From Legionella feeleii (GTDB lineage: Bacteria > Pseudomonadota > Gammaproteobacteria > Legionellales > Legionellaceae): a stretch of DNA of 64,000 nt. The position numbers were made by a program, and so were the translations under genes. The stretch's first letter is position 1, and each line of letters begins with the position of its first letter. The DNA is taken from contig NZ_LNYB01000085.1 of the NCBI RefSeq assembly GCF_001467625.1, forward strand, positions 733,620 to 797,619, in the 5' to 3' direction. The notes under the pieces are model-generated. The model did no database searches. It had not been told where the DNA came from and worked only from the letters and a program-made list of their open reading frames with translations. This document shows, one piece after another, positions 55,842 through 64,000 of this stretch.

Positions 55842-58208
55842 ATGCAGGAACCATTTTTCATTAAAAAAGTCGCGGTTCTCGGTGCCGGTGTCATGGGGGC
55901 ACAAATTGCGGCACATTGCGCGAATGCAGGGATTGAAACCTTATTATTTGATTTAGCGGGTAAAGACGGAGCGACTAATGCTTTAGTTGATAAGGCGATT
56001 GCTAATCTAGGCAAATTAAAACCCGCCCCCTTGGCTACACCGCAGACAGGCCTGGTCTTACAGGCAAAAAATTACGAGCAAAATTTGGCTGATTTGTCAG
56101 GTTGTGACCTAATTATTGAAGCAATAGGTGAACGTCTAGATTGGAAAGAAGATTTATACCGTCGTATTACTCCGTATTTGAGTAAAACAGCTATTTTAGT
56201 CAGTAACACTTCAGGCTTGAGTATTAATGCTCTTGCCAAGGTGCTACCCGAAGTACAGCGCAACCGGTTTTGTGGTGTACATTTTTTTAATCCACCGCGC
56301 TATATGCATCTAGCTGAATTAATACCAGCAACTACAACCACAGCGCAATTACTGGATAATTTGGAAACGTGGCTAACCAGTCGCCTGGGTAAGGGAGTTG
56401 TACGTGCTAAAGATACACCGAATTTTATTGCTAACCGAATAGGGGTGTTTTCACTATTAGCTACTTTACATCATGCACAAGTAATGAAACTTGGTTTAGA
56501 TGAAGTAGATGCGTTAACTGGCTCATTATTAGGCCGACCGAAATCAGCTACCTTTAGAACCATGGATGTTGTAGGGTTAGATACCATGCAGCATGTTGTG
56601 CACACGATGGAGCAACAGCTTAAAGAAGATCCTTGGCATACTGCATTTAAATTACCGGAATGGTTGACTGCTTTGATTAAAGCAGGCCGTTTAGGTCAGA
56701 AATCAGGGGAGGGTATTTACCGTAAAAATGGGAAGGTTATTGAAGTTTATGATCTTGAATCAGGAAATTATCGTCCAGCCCAAGGCGAAGTCAGTAATGA
56801 GTTAAAAGATATTATGAAGATTGCTGATCCTAGAGCGCGCATGCAGCAATTGACTACCTCTACTAATAAGCAAGCTAAATTTTTGACCGCTTGCTATCGC
56901 GATCTATTCCATTACTGTGCTTATCATTTAGCTGAGATAGCGGACAATGTACGCGATGTTGATTTGGCCATTCGTTGGGGCTTTGGTTGGCAATATGGTC
57001 CTTTTGAAACCTGGCAGATGGCTGGCATTAATGAAATGAAAGCCTGCATAGAAAAAGCTAGTGCTGAAAAAATGACTTTAAGCCAGGCCAAATTACCTGC
57101 CTGGCTAACTAATATTAAAGATTTTTATAGTGAGGAGGGTGCTTATTCTGCCGAGAAGAATAAGTATATTCCACGAAGCCAGCTAGCGGTTTATCAGCGT
57201 CAGTTTTTCCCGGATAAAGTGTTAAAAGAAACTTCTCATCGTATAACGACCTTATACGAGAATGAAGGTGTCCATTTGTGGCATCTAAAGGAAGATGTTG
57301 CAGTTGTTAGTTTTAAGAGTAAAGCGAATACCGTAGGGCAAGTGGTGCTTGATGGTTTGCAAGAAGCAATAGACAAGGCAGAAAAAGAATGCCAAGGTTT
57401 AATTATTTATCAGGCTGATGCCTCAAATTTTAGTTCTGGCGCTGATTTACGAGGTGTTGCTGCGTTGATCCAGGCGAATAAGATGGATGCTCTGGATTCA
57501 ATGATTGGCCAATTTCAACAAATTGCACTGCGCTTAAAGTATTGTGCAATTCCAACCATTGCAGCACTTCGAGGACGTGCTCTAGGTGGTGGTTGTGAAT
57601 TGATGATGCATTGCGATGCAGTCATTGCTGCTTTTGAGGCTTATCCTGGCTTGGTAGAGGCAGGGGTTGGCCTTATTCCTGCTGGCGGTGGGTGTAAAGA
57701 AATGGCGATGAGAGCTGCTGCTAAAGCGCAAGAAGCGGATTTAATGCCTTTCTTGCAACCGTATTTTCAACAAATTGCGACCGCAGTTGTTGCTGGCAGT
57801 GCGCCTGAGGCCAAGCAGCTCGGCTACCTGCGTGAGAAAGATAGTTGGGTGATGCACCACAATGAAGTGCTTTTTGCTGCACTTGCACAAATTCAAGCCA
57901 TGCAAGCTGCTAATTACCAGCCACCGCTGAAAAAGCAGTTTAAAATTGCCGGACGAGAGGGACATGCACGTTTGCAGGCTGGGTTGGTCAACTGGCTGGA
58001 AGGGGGGGTTATTTCTCAACACGACTATTTTCTTGCCAATCAACTGGCTCATGTACTTTGTGGTGGGGATATTAATGAGGGCGAATTAGTTGATGAAGCC
58101 TGGTTACTACATTTGGAAAAACAAGCCTTCATGACTTTGGCAGCAACACCATTATCTCAGGCTCGTATTTCCCACCTGTTAGAAACTGGCAAGCCATTGC
58201 GCAATTAA
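55842..58208 (+). CDS. FadN-type 3-hydroxyacyl-CoA dehydrogenase/enoyl-CoA hydratase fusion
   Basis: This beta-oxidation fusion protein has 788 residues. The N-terminal 3-hydroxyacyl-CoA dehydrogenase (about 5-400) has the NAD motif VAVLGAGVMGAQIAAHCANAG, VSNTSGLSINALA and VHFFNPPRYMHLAELIP. The C-terminal enoyl-CoA hydratase/crotonase part (about 485-690) has NFSSGADLRGVAAL and RALGGGCELMMHCDAV. The domain order is that of FadN/FadJ-like variants reversed relative to FadB. The thiolase gene follows 12 bases after the stop. Confidence 0.94.
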   Translation: MQEPFFIKKVAVLGAGVMGAQIAAHCANAGIETLLFDLAGKDGATNALVDKAIANLGKLKPAPLATPQTGLVLQAKNYEQNLADLSGCDLIIEAIGERLDWKEDLYRRITPYLSKTAILVSNTSGLSINALAKVLPEVQRNRFCGVHFFNPPRYMHLAELIPATTTTAQLLDNLETWLTSRLGKGVVRAKDTPNFIANRIGVFSLLATLHHAQVMKLGLDEVDALTGSLLGRPKSATFRTMDVVGLDTMQHVVHTMEQQLKEDPWHTAFKLPEWLTALIKAGRLGQKSGEGIYRKNGKVIEVYDLESGNYRPAQGEVSNELKDIMKIADPRARMQQLTTSTNKQAKFLTACYRDLFHYCAYHLAEIADNVRDVDLAIRWGFGWQYGPFETWQMAGINEMKACIEKASAEKMTLSQAKLPAWLTNIKDFYSEEGAYSAEKNKYIPRSQLAVYQRQFFPDKVLKETSHRITTLYENEGVHLWHLKEDVAVVSFKSKANTVGQVVLDGLQEAIDKAEKECQGLIIYQADASNFSSGADLRGVAALIQANKMDALDSMIGQFQQIALRLKYCAIPTIAALRGRALGGGCELMMHCDAVIAAFEAYPGLVEAGVGLIPAGGGCKEMAMRAAAKAQEADLMPFLQPYFQQIATAVVAGSAPEAKQLGYLREKDSWVMHHNEVLFAALAQIQAMQAANYQPPLKKQFKIAGREGHARLQAGLVNWLEGGVISQHDYFLANQLAHVLCGGDINEGELVDEAWLLHLEKQAFMTLAATPLSQARISHLLETGKPLRN

Positions 58209-58220
58209 GGAGACTTGATA

Positions 58221-59405
58221 ATGACAAATGTATATGTAGTTGATGTATTGCGTACTCCTGTTGGTAAAGCACCACGAGGTGTGTTTCGTCATACTTTACC
58301 GGATGAACTTCTTGCACACACAATAAGAACGTTGAAAAGTCGTAATCAACCTGTCGATTGGCAAGCTATTGGTGATGTAGTAATTGGTTGTGCGATGCCA
58401 GAAGCTGAGCAGGGTATGAATGTTGCGCGAATTGCCTCTTTGTTAGCTGACATGCCCCAATCAGTACCAGCAATGACTATTAATCGCTTCTGTTCTTCTG
58501 GTGTGCAAAGTATTGCAACTGCGGCGGCATCAATCAACCAGGGAGACATGCCACTTGCACTAGCCGGTGGAGTCGAAAGTATGTCCATGGTACCTTTGGG
58601 AGGTAACAAATACACTGCAAATCCAGCAATTTTTAACAACGAACATGTTGCTATTGCTTATGGCATGGGCATTACGGCAGAAAATGTTGCCAAACGCTGG
58701 GAAGTTACCCGCGAGCAGCAGGATGAATTTGCTGCGGAAAGCCATCGGCGCGCAGTTGCGGCGCAACAACGAGGTGATTTTCGTGCAGAAATAAGTCCAG
58801 TGGAAATCACAGTACGCCATGCTGATCTGGCATCTTCCGAGGTTATAAGCAAAAAGCGTATGGTGACTGACGATGAAGGGCCTCGCGCCGATACATCGTA
58901 TGATGCAATAGCACGTCTACGTCCAGTTTTCGCAGCTAAAGGAACTGTGACAGCCGGTAATAGTTCGCAAACCAGTGACGGGGCGGCTATTGCTTTGTTA
59001 GCGAGTGAAGATGCATTAAAGCGGTATGATTTACAGCCTATGGGACGTTTATTAGCCTATGCTGTTGCTGGAGTTCCTCCTGAAATTATGGGTATAGGCC
59101 CTATTAATGCAATACCCTTGGCATTGAAAAAGGCTGGTATTACTTTACAGCAACTAGACTGGATAGAGCTTAATGAAGCCTTTGCTGCACAAGCTTTAGC
59201 CGTTATTAAAACACTGGATTTGCCTCTTGATAAGGTAAATCCCTTAGGTGGAGCCATTGCGTTGGGGCATCCATTAGGAGCTACAGGAACAATCCGGACT
59301 GCTACCTTATTACATGGTTTACGACGTACGAAAGGACGTTATGGTATGGTTACTATGTGTATAGGAACAGGGATGGGCGCGGCGGCAATATTTGAAGCAA
59401 TTTAG
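58221..59405 (+). CDS. Acetyl-CoA acyltransferase (thiolase)
   Basis: This thiolase cleaves 3-ketoacyl-CoA in beta-oxidation. The 394-residue protein has the acylated cysteine in NRFCSSGVQSIATAA (about 89-103), NEAFAAQALAV (about 318), GHPLGATGTIRTA (about 350) and the second cysteine in MCIGTGMGAAAIFE at the end. The ATG at 58221 has TAAGGAGA at good spacing; a TTG at 58215 is in frame but worse. Together with the preceding fusion protein it forms a two-gene beta-oxidation unit. Confidence 0.95.
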   Translation: MTNVYVVDVLRTPVGKAPRGVFRHTLPDELLAHTIRTLKSRNQPVDWQAIGDVVIGCAMPEAEQGMNVARIASLLADMPQSVPAMTINRFCSSGVQSIATAAASINQGDMPLALAGGVESMSMVPLGGNKYTANPAIFNNEHVAIAYGMGITAENVAKRWEVTREQQDEFAAESHRRAVAAQQRGDFRAEISPVEITVRHADLASSEVISKKRMVTDDEGPRADTSYDAIARLRPVFAAKGTVTAGNSSQTSDGAAIALLASEDALKRYDLQPMGRLLAYAVAGVPPEIMGIGPINAIPLALKKAGITLQQLDWIELNEAFAAQALAVIKTLDLPLDKVNPLGGAIALGHPLGATGTIRTATLLHGLRRTKGRYGMVTMCIGTGMGAAAIFEAI

Positions 59406-59427
59406 CGCCAATTACCATTTCTACTAT

Positions 59428-59537
59428 CTGGAGTCGAAAAGCATTGATTCCCTTCATTTACTTGCATGAAATTGTGTTGTTATGTTCGTAAATCAATGCT
59501 TTTCGACTCAAACCAGAGAAATGTCAATAGATCTTGG
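59428..59537. repeat. Palindromic element, diverged copy C
   Basis: A perfect 19-base inverted repeat pairs GAGTCGAAAAGCATTGATT (59431-59449) with AATCAATGCTTTTCGACTC (59491-59509). CTGG/CCAG lie outside the arms. The right flank reads ATGTCAATAGATCTTGG (59521-59537), a diverged version of the ATGCCAACAGACCCT end of copy B. It lies just after the thiolase stop and could also end transcription, though the loop is long (41 bases). Confidence 0.55.
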
Positions 59538-59604
59538 GCTCTGATACTTTGCATCATTGCCTATAATTATTGATAATTTAGTAAGTAAATAAGCCAGGTT
59601 CATC

Positions 59605-60588
59605 ATGGATGCTATGCTCTTAGAACAAATTCATCATCAATTAAACCCAAGTACACTGGAAGAACCACGGCCAAAATCGAATGAGGTGTTAATTAAAGTA
59701 CATGCCTGTGGTATTTGCCGAACTGATTTACATGTTGTAGATGGCGAATTAACAATGCCCAAACTTCCTCTTGTTCCTGGTCATCAAATTGTTGGAACAA
59801 TTAAAAAGCTAGGTAAGAAGGTTAAAAACTTTGTTATTGGTCAGCGAGTTGGTGTGCCATGGTTGGGGGGTAGTTGTGGTCTTTGTCATTTTTGCCTAAC
59901 TGGTCGCGAAAATTTATGTGACGAGGCAAAATTTACTGGCTATCAAATTGACGGTGGTTTCGCCAGCTATTGTGTAGCTGATTCGCGTTTCTGTTTTCCT
60001 ATTCCAGAGGAGTATCCTGATCATCAAGCGGCACCTTTGTTTTGCGCAGGGTTAATTGGTTATCGCGCTTTATTAAAAACAGGAAATGCACAACATCTTG
60101 GTATCTATGGATTTGGTGCTGCAGCACATATTCTTATTCAAGTAGCACGTTATCAACAAAGGAAAGTTTATGCTTTCACTAGCCCTGGTGATCTAGCTGC
60201 TCAGGATTTCGCTTATCAGTTAGGTGCTGTCTGGGCTGGTAGTTCAGAGAAATCACCGCCACGTCTTCTTGAGGCAGCAATTATCTTTGCTCCTGTTGGT
60301 GAATTGGTTCCAATCGCCCTTCGCGCCACAGAAAAAGGAGGGACGGTGGTCTGTGCAGGTATCCATATGAGTGACATACCAAGTTTCCCTTACTCCGATC
60401 TTTGGGGAGAGCGAACTCTATGTTCTGTGGCTAATTTAACCAGAAAAGACGGTGAAGAGTTTTTAGCATTAGCTCCGAAAATACCTATTAAAACGGAGGT
60501 CCATACTTATCCATTGCATGCCGTAAATCAAGCCTTGGATGATTTGCGCTACGGGCGATTTACGGGTACGGCAGTTATTGTCATGTAG
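59605..60588 (+). CDS. Zinc-dependent alcohol dehydrogenase
   Basis: The 327-residue medium-chain dehydrogenase has the catalytic zinc region HACGICRTDLHVVDGEL (Cys37 approximately), PGHQIVGTI (His), and the four-cysteine structural zinc lobe GSCGLCHFCLTGRENLCD (about 90-107). The cofactor site is LGIYGFGAAAHILIQVA (about 168-184), with GFGAAA in place of the usual GxGxxG. It is of the AdhA type found in many proteobacteria; substrate unknown. Its end overlaps the convergent deacetylase gene by eight bases. Confidence 0.92.
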   Translation: MDAMLLEQIHHQLNPSTLEEPRPKSNEVLIKVHACGICRTDLHVVDGELTMPKLPLVPGHQIVGTIKKLGKKVKNFVIGQRVGVPWLGGSCGLCHFCLTGRENLCDEAKFTGYQIDGGFASYCVADSRFCFPIPEEYPDHQAAPLFCAGLIGYRALLKTGNAQHLGIYGFGAAAHILIQVARYQQRKVYAFTSPGDLAAQDFAYQLGAVWAGSSEKSPPRLLEAAIIFAPVGELVPIALRATEKGGTVVCAGIHMSDIPSFPYSDLWGERTLCSVANLTRKDGEEFLALAPKIPIKTEVHTYPLHAVNQALDDLRYGRFTGTAVIVM

Positions 60589-61504
60589 CTAGTAAACCGC
60601 GAATATGAGCTGCAGCACAGGCTCCCAATCCATCTAAAGCATAACCTCCTTCTAAGACTGATACCATTCGTCCCTGGCAATACTCCTCAGCAATAGCTTT
60701 TATTTTTTGCGTGATCCATAGATAATCATTGGGTGTAAGGCTGAGATCCGCCATATCATCACCAATATAAGCATCAAAACCAGCCGAGAAGAAAATGAGC
60801 GAAGGTGCGAAAGATTTAATTTGCTCCAACCAATGTTCAGTGACCTGGGCGCGAAATTGCTCGCCTGTTGTTCCTGCAGCTAAGGGGATATTAAGAATAT
60901 GCTGATTTCTTGTTTCGGCGCCACTAAAGGGATAAAAAGGATGCTCGAAAGAAGAACAATACAAAACTCTTGGTTCTGCCTGAAAAATATCTTCAGTACC
61001 ATTGCCATGGTGAACATCAAAATCAACAATGGCAATGCGTTGTAATTTGTAGAAATCCAGTGCATAGGCGGCGGCAACAGCAACATTATTAAAGAAACAA
61101 AAGCCCATGGCTTTATTACGTTCTGCGTGATGTCCAGGAGGACGGACATTGCAAAAAGCTGCTTTAGTATTGCCCTTCATGACTAAATCAACGCCGTATA
61201 CGGCTGCTCCTGCTGCGTGAAGAGCTGCTTTTAGAGAGTGAGGATTCATCCACACATCTGGATCTAAGGGGATTAGGCCGGTTTGTGGTGAAGTATTAAA
61301 AATAAATTCAATATAATCAGGATCATGAACAAGTTGCAGTTGTTCTTTGGTCACAAGGGGAGCCTGACAATAGTTTAGATGCTCACTTAAACCACAACGA
61401 ATTAACTCATCTTCAATAACTTGTAGCCGGGCTGGTTGTTCAGGATGCATTGCTCCCATATTATGTAACAAACAATCTGGATGAGAAATAAAAGCTATCG
61501 ACAT
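60581..61504 (-). CDS. Histone deacetylase family protein (class II-like)
   Basis: The 307-residue protein has the arginase/deacetylase fold. It has HPEQPARLQVIEDEL near the N-terminus, VRPPGHHAERNKAMGFCFFNNVAVAAAYAL (catalytic His pair, about 119-148), IVDFDVHHGNGTEDIF (zinc ligands Asp/His, about 158-173) and FSAGFDAYIGDDMADL (zinc Asp, about 239-254). All zinc ligands are present. Bacterial members act on acetylpolyamines or small molecules, or on lysine-acetylated proteins; the target is unknown. Confidence 0.93.
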   Translation of the reverse strand: MSIAFISHPDCLLHNMGAMHPEQPARLQVIEDELIRCGLSEHLNYCQAPLVTKEQLQLVHDPDYIEFIFNTSPQTGLIPLDPDVWMNPHSLKAALHAAGAAVYGVDLVMKGNTKAAFCNVRPPGHHAERNKAMGFCFFNNVAVAAAYALDFYKLQRIAIVDFDVHHGNGTEDIFQAEPRVLYCSSFEHPFYPFSGAETRNQHILNIPLAAGTTGEQFRAQVTEHWLEQIKSFAPSLIFFSAGFDAYIGDDMADLSLTPNDYLWITQKIKAIAEEYCQGRMVSVLEGGYALDGLGACAAAHIRGLLAT

Positions 61505-61602
61505 TGGACATCCTTGAAACTCTTATTATGTAAGAATAAAAAATCATACATAAATTGCGATTTTTTATAAAAATAATTTATTTTTTCTCTAATTTATTTT
61601 TA

Positions 61603-61764
61603 CTATAACGGTACTCTGCCAATTAAAATGAGTATCAATAGAATAACTAAAATAAGACCTATAATTCCTGATGGTCCATATCCCCAGTTACTGCTATATC
61701 CCCATCTTGGCAAACCACCAATCAGTAATAAAATTAGTAAAACTAGTAGTAAAGTAGTAAGCAT
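61603..61764 (-). CDS. DUF3309-type 53-residue membrane peptide
   Basis: A short gene on the minus strand encodes MLTTLLLVLLILLLIGGLPR, then WGYSSNWGYGPSGIIGL, then a second hydrophobic stretch ILVILLILILIGRVPL and a stop. The two hydrophobic segments with a Trp/Gly/Ser turn (PRWGYSxxWGYGPSG) match the DUF3309 family. GGAGGAG lies just upstream of the ATG. Function unknown; such peptides are common near stress genes. Confidence 0.88.
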   Translation of the reverse strand: MLTTLLLVLLILLLIGGLPRWGYSSNWGYGPSGIIGLILVILLILILIGRVPL

Positions 61765-61936
61765 GATACTCCTCCATGAATATACAATTTTATTATAGCA
61801 TTTTGTTTCAATTTATAATCAATAATATTTAGTGGTTTATCTCTAATCCATATTAATTTTCAATTAAAAACGTTGAGTTTTGCTCTATAATTTACAAGTG
61901 ATAAAGTTATTTTAAATTGGATTTTAGGAAAAAATC

Positions 61937-62371
61937 ATGGACGCAATATCTTTTTTAGTTAGTGAACATAACAAAGTCAGAAAAACATTAAATGAAATAG
62001 CCAATATAAATTTTAGTGATGATAAACGACAACCGATGTTTGAGAGTTTATGCAATGAACTTATCCGACATGAAGCAATGGAACATAAAGTTTGGTATCC
62101 CTGCTTTAAAGATAATGCAAAATTAGATTCCACAGTGAAGCATTTGCTGAGAGAAGAGAAAAGTGCTGAAAGAGCTATTAAAGAATTTAATGATATTAAA
62201 ACCCAACAAGAATGGGAGGAAAAGTTTGCCCGCTTTAAAAATAACGTGATTCACCACGCAGAGGAAGAAGAAAATAAATTATTTCCACAAGTAAAAAGTT
62301 TACTTGATCATAATGAATTGGAATTAATTGGTGAAAGAATGAGTCGGTTTAAAAATAAATACGATGCTTAA
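61937..62371 (+). CDS. Hemerythrin HHE-domain protein
   Basis: The 144-residue four-helix protein carries the HHE iron ligands: SEHNKVRKTL (His10 region), LIRHEAMEHKVWYP (H..E and H, about 43-56) and VIHHAEEEENKLFP (about 108-121). These proteins bind a di-iron centre and sense or handle oxygen, nitric oxide or iron. It is a lone gene. A TATAAT lies at 61886-61891, about 45 bases upstream, without a clear -35. Confidence 0.92.
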   Translation: MDAISFLVSEHNKVRKTLNEIANINFSDDKRQPMFESLCNELIRHEAMEHKVWYPCFKDNAKLDSTVKHLLREEKSAERAIKEFNDIKTQQEWEEKFARFKNNVIHHAEEEENKLFPQVKSLLDHNELELIGERMSRFKNKYDA

Positions 62372-62382
62372 TTTGCCAAAAA

Positions 62383-62408
62383 GAGACTATCCTACAAAGG
62401 ATAGTCTC
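62383..62408. terminator. Bidirectional terminator between hemerythrin and small exported protein
   Basis: GAGACTATCC (62383-62392) and GGATAGTCTC (62399-62408) form a perfect ten-base stem with a six-base loop. On the minus strand it is followed by TTTTTGG, a good terminator for the exported-protein gene. On the plus strand the following CCAATATTTT is weaker. Confidence 0.75.
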
Positions 62409-62415
62409 CAATATT

Positions 62416-62658
62416 TTAGTCTTGGACTTCACAGGTAATTTTAGTGCAATCACGGCAATTTTGAGCTGCAGCAGCAAAGGCATTGCTAGCAGAGGATTGC
62501 GTATTTGCCAGTTTTTCATCCGCAGCTTTTTCAGAGGCTACATCACTGCTGCTAGCATTTGTAGTACAGATCCATTTTGAATTCATATCTGTAACACTTG
62601 CTGCATAAACACTACTTCCTAAGATTAAGCCAGTGAATATTAAAATGAGTTTTTTCAT
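62416..62658 (-). CDS. Small exported four-cysteine protein
   Basis: The 80-residue protein has a signal peptide (MKKLILIFTGLILGSSVYAA). The mature part is Ala/Ser-rich with four cysteines (KWICTTN, AQNCRDCTKITCEVQD), which probably form disulfides in the periplasm. I chose the ATG at 62658 because the signal peptide begins there and AAGGATG precedes it. Upstream in-frame starts at 62667 and 62694 add a poor leader. No family recognised. Confidence 0.8.
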   Translation of the reverse strand: MKKLILIFTGLILGSSVYAASVTDMNSKWICTTNASSSDVASEKAADEKLANTQSSASNAFAAAAQNCRDCTKITCEVQD

Positions 62659-63033
62659 GATTTTCATCCTTGTAATAATTAAATAAAGTTCCATCTAACA
62701 TGTTTTTTTATAAATTAAAATTTTTGTTCTGTTACTCATTCTCCTGTAAATTCTTAGTAAGAATTCTTAAATTATAGTCTATTAGAAAATAGAAAAATTC
62801 ATACAATTATTAAATTTCTCACTTGTAATAATTATTTTTAATTTCCTTTTCTATTTAAGGCCAATCTGTAATTGTTTACTAAAAGAGTAAAGCATTCAGA
62901 ACAATGAAAGAAGGCTATTAAAATATTATCAATTTATAGAAATTGTTGAATTAATTAAATTAGTGAGCAAATTATTTGCTTTGTTGTCTTAATATTCCTA
63001 CGCTTTTAATAAGGGAATTGTTCAGGAGTAAGC
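62659..63033. other. AT-rich intergenic region
   Basis: This 375-base region lies between two divergent genes for exported proteins. It is strongly AT-rich with short palindromes (TTCTTAGTAAGAA near 62751). I see no gene in it and no clear promoter hexamers beyond AT-rich matches. CAGGAG at 63023-63028 is the ribosome site of the next gene. Confidence 0.4.
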
Positions 63034-64000
63034 ATGCGAATACTGGTTCTCGCTGCTTGTCTTTATATTAATTCAGTTTTTGCCGATGTGATTGTCGGTT
63101 TTTCTGCCTATGAAAATGGTGACTATACAACCGCTTATCCTCACTTGGTACAAGCAGCCGATGAAGGAAATGATGAGGCCATGTATTTATTAGGCCGTAT
63201 GTATCAATACGGCTATGGTGTGAATCATGATGATGTAAAAGCTGGAGAGTGGTATCAAAAAGCAGCGGCAAAAAATAATGCCTTAGCAGAGTTAAGTTTA
63301 GGCTTTCTATATGATAATGGTCGTGGGGTAAAACAGGATTATAAACAAGCATTCGCCTGGTATATGAAAGCGGCTGAGCATGGTAATGCGATTGCTCAAA
63401 GAAATATTGGTTTGATGTATGCTGTAGGAGATGGGGTTGAAACGAGTGAAGTTAAGGCTTTTGAATGGTTTAAAAAATCAGCAGAACAAGGTTATGCAAA
63501 AGCGCAGGTTAACCTGGGGTATCAATACATGATGGGTTATGGTACTGAAAAAGATGTAGAGAAGGCTTTATATTGGTATGAAAAAGCGGCAGAGCAAGGT
63601 GATGCGAAGGGACAATATAGTCTTGGTCTTTTGTATACAGGCAAATATGGTATAGCCCAGGATCAACGTGCAGCGACTTACTGGTTTTCCAGCGCCGCCA
63701 ATCAAGGACACAGAAATGCCCAAGCCTATTTGGCCTATCAATATCTAAATGGATTGGGTGTAGAAGCAGATGCCCAAAAAGCGGTTTATTGGTATGAAGC
63801 CTCTGCTGAACAGGGGAATTCACAAGCTCAAGCGGAACTGGGGCAACTATTGCTGACTGGCGTTGGTGTTAATAAAGATTATGAACAAGCAGCTTATTGG
63901 TTTGGTAAAGCGTATTCGTTCGGGCAAATACACCTACCTGAGAAATTTAAATTTTCTAAACTAAGCTTTCTCAAACGAGGAGCTGGAAATGAAATCAAAA
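63034..64000 (+). CDS. Exported Sel1-repeat protein, cut by the window end
   Basis: The open frame runs from the ATG at 63034 (CAGGAG five bases before) to the window edge without a stop, giving at least 322 residues. A signal peptide (MRILVLAACLYINSVFA) is followed by seven Sel1 repeats of about 36 residues, from about residue 25 to 295. Each has the form G-x2-x-A-Q-x-x-LG-x-x-Y-x-x-G-x-GV (for example GNAIAQRNIGLMYAVGDGV and GYAKAQVNLGYQYMMGYGT). Legionella uses such proteins (LpnE, EnhC, LidL) in host entry and trafficking. Which one this is cannot be told. The minus-strand open frames beneath it are shadows. Confidence 0.92.
   Translation, partial: MRILVLAACLYINSVFADVIVGFSAYENGDYTTAYPHLVQAADEGNDEAMYLLGRMYQYGYGVNHDDVKAGEWYQKAAAKNNALAELSLGFLYDNGRGVKQDYKQAFAWYMKAAEHGNAIAQRNIGLMYAVGDGVETSEVKAFEWFKKSAEQGYAKAQVNLGYQYMMGYGTEKDVEKALYWYEKAAEQGDAKGQYSLGLLYTGKYGIAQDQRAATYWFSSAANQGHRNAQAYLAYQYLNGLGVEADAQKAVYWYEASAEQGNSQAQAELGQLLLTGVGVNKDYEQAAYWFGKAYSFGQIHLPEKFKFSKLSFLKRGAGNEIK

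Noticed and set aside
63068..63823. Two minus-strand open frames (63068-63352 and 63509-63823) with His/Leu-rich translations
   Set aside because: They are antisense shadows of the Sel1-repeat gene on the plus strand, which has a signal peptide, seven repeats and a ribosome site. The repetitive coding strand produces His/Leu-rich antisense frames.
1..64000. CRISPR arrays, tRNA or rRNA genes
   Set aside because: I saw no regularly spaced direct repeats, CCA-ended cloverleaf candidates or rRNA-like blocks while reading both strands. A tRNAscan-SE run could still find one I missed.

Overview
The window looks like a chromosomal segment of a Legionella-type gammaproteobacterium. It is AT-rich by eye. 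It carries a flaA-flaG-fliD-fliS flagellin block, a pilBCD operon, a type I secretion pair resembling LssB/LssD, an LssY-like DedA fusion, an EnhA-like L,D-transpeptidase, Sel1-repeat proteins and an omptin-type outer membrane protease. I could not run searches, so the genus is an inference from this gene content. No rRNA, tRNA, CRISPR array, transposase or prophage gene was recognised.

Layout. Positions 1-13.4 kb are mostly metabolic: ackA-pta (minus), a POT/MFS transporter, mnmC, a PhzF-like isomerase, a DUF2490 protein, then a compact prpB-prpC-prpD methylcitrate operon closed by a good terminator. 13.4-20 kb holds the PEP synthase regulator, a NUDIX hydrolase, two Legionella-type small proteins and pilD-pilC-pilB (minus). 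20-26.5 kb holds an omptin, a YafS-like methyltransferase, a DUF1820 protein, a hypoxanthine-guanine phosphoribosyltransferase, and a type I secretion adaptor/ABC pair whose adaptor gene is frameshifted. 26.8-29.4 kb is the most accessory-looking stretch: a small unknown ORF overlapping a 736-residue protein-kinase-like protein with an unusual active site and a duplicated C-terminal module. This is a candidate secreted effector. 29.4-37.7 kb is envelope biology: two L,D-transpeptidases, a DedA/PAP2/LssY fusion, lipB-ybeD-dat-dacA and divergent rlpA.

37.8-42 kb is the flagellar filament block (fliS, fliD, flaG, flaA), with a near-perfect sigma-28 promoter for flaA and a candidate sigma-54 promoter for fliD. 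42.1-45.6 kb is accD-folC-dedD-cvpA, with purF not following. 45.6-52.8 kb is lnt, leuS, lptE, holA, nadD and a methyltransferase-like gene on the minus strand. 53-59.4 kb encodes a two-gene lysine-degradation candidate (saccharopine/lysine dehydrogenase family plus ALDH7), followed by a FadN-type beta-oxidation fusion and a thiolase. The end holds a zinc alcohol dehydrogenase, an HDAC-family deacetylase, a 53-residue DUF3309 protein, a hemerythrin, a small exported protein and a Sel1-repeat protein that runs off the window.

Three short intergenic palindromic elements (36.9, 55.7 and 59.4 kb) appear to belong to one dispersed repeat family: two share an identical 16-base end and the third is a more diverged relative. 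The observations most worth a second look are the kinase-like protein with its duplicated module, the 2-bp frameshift in the secretion adaptor, the LssY fusion whose phosphatase domain has lost its catalytic residues, and this repeat family.
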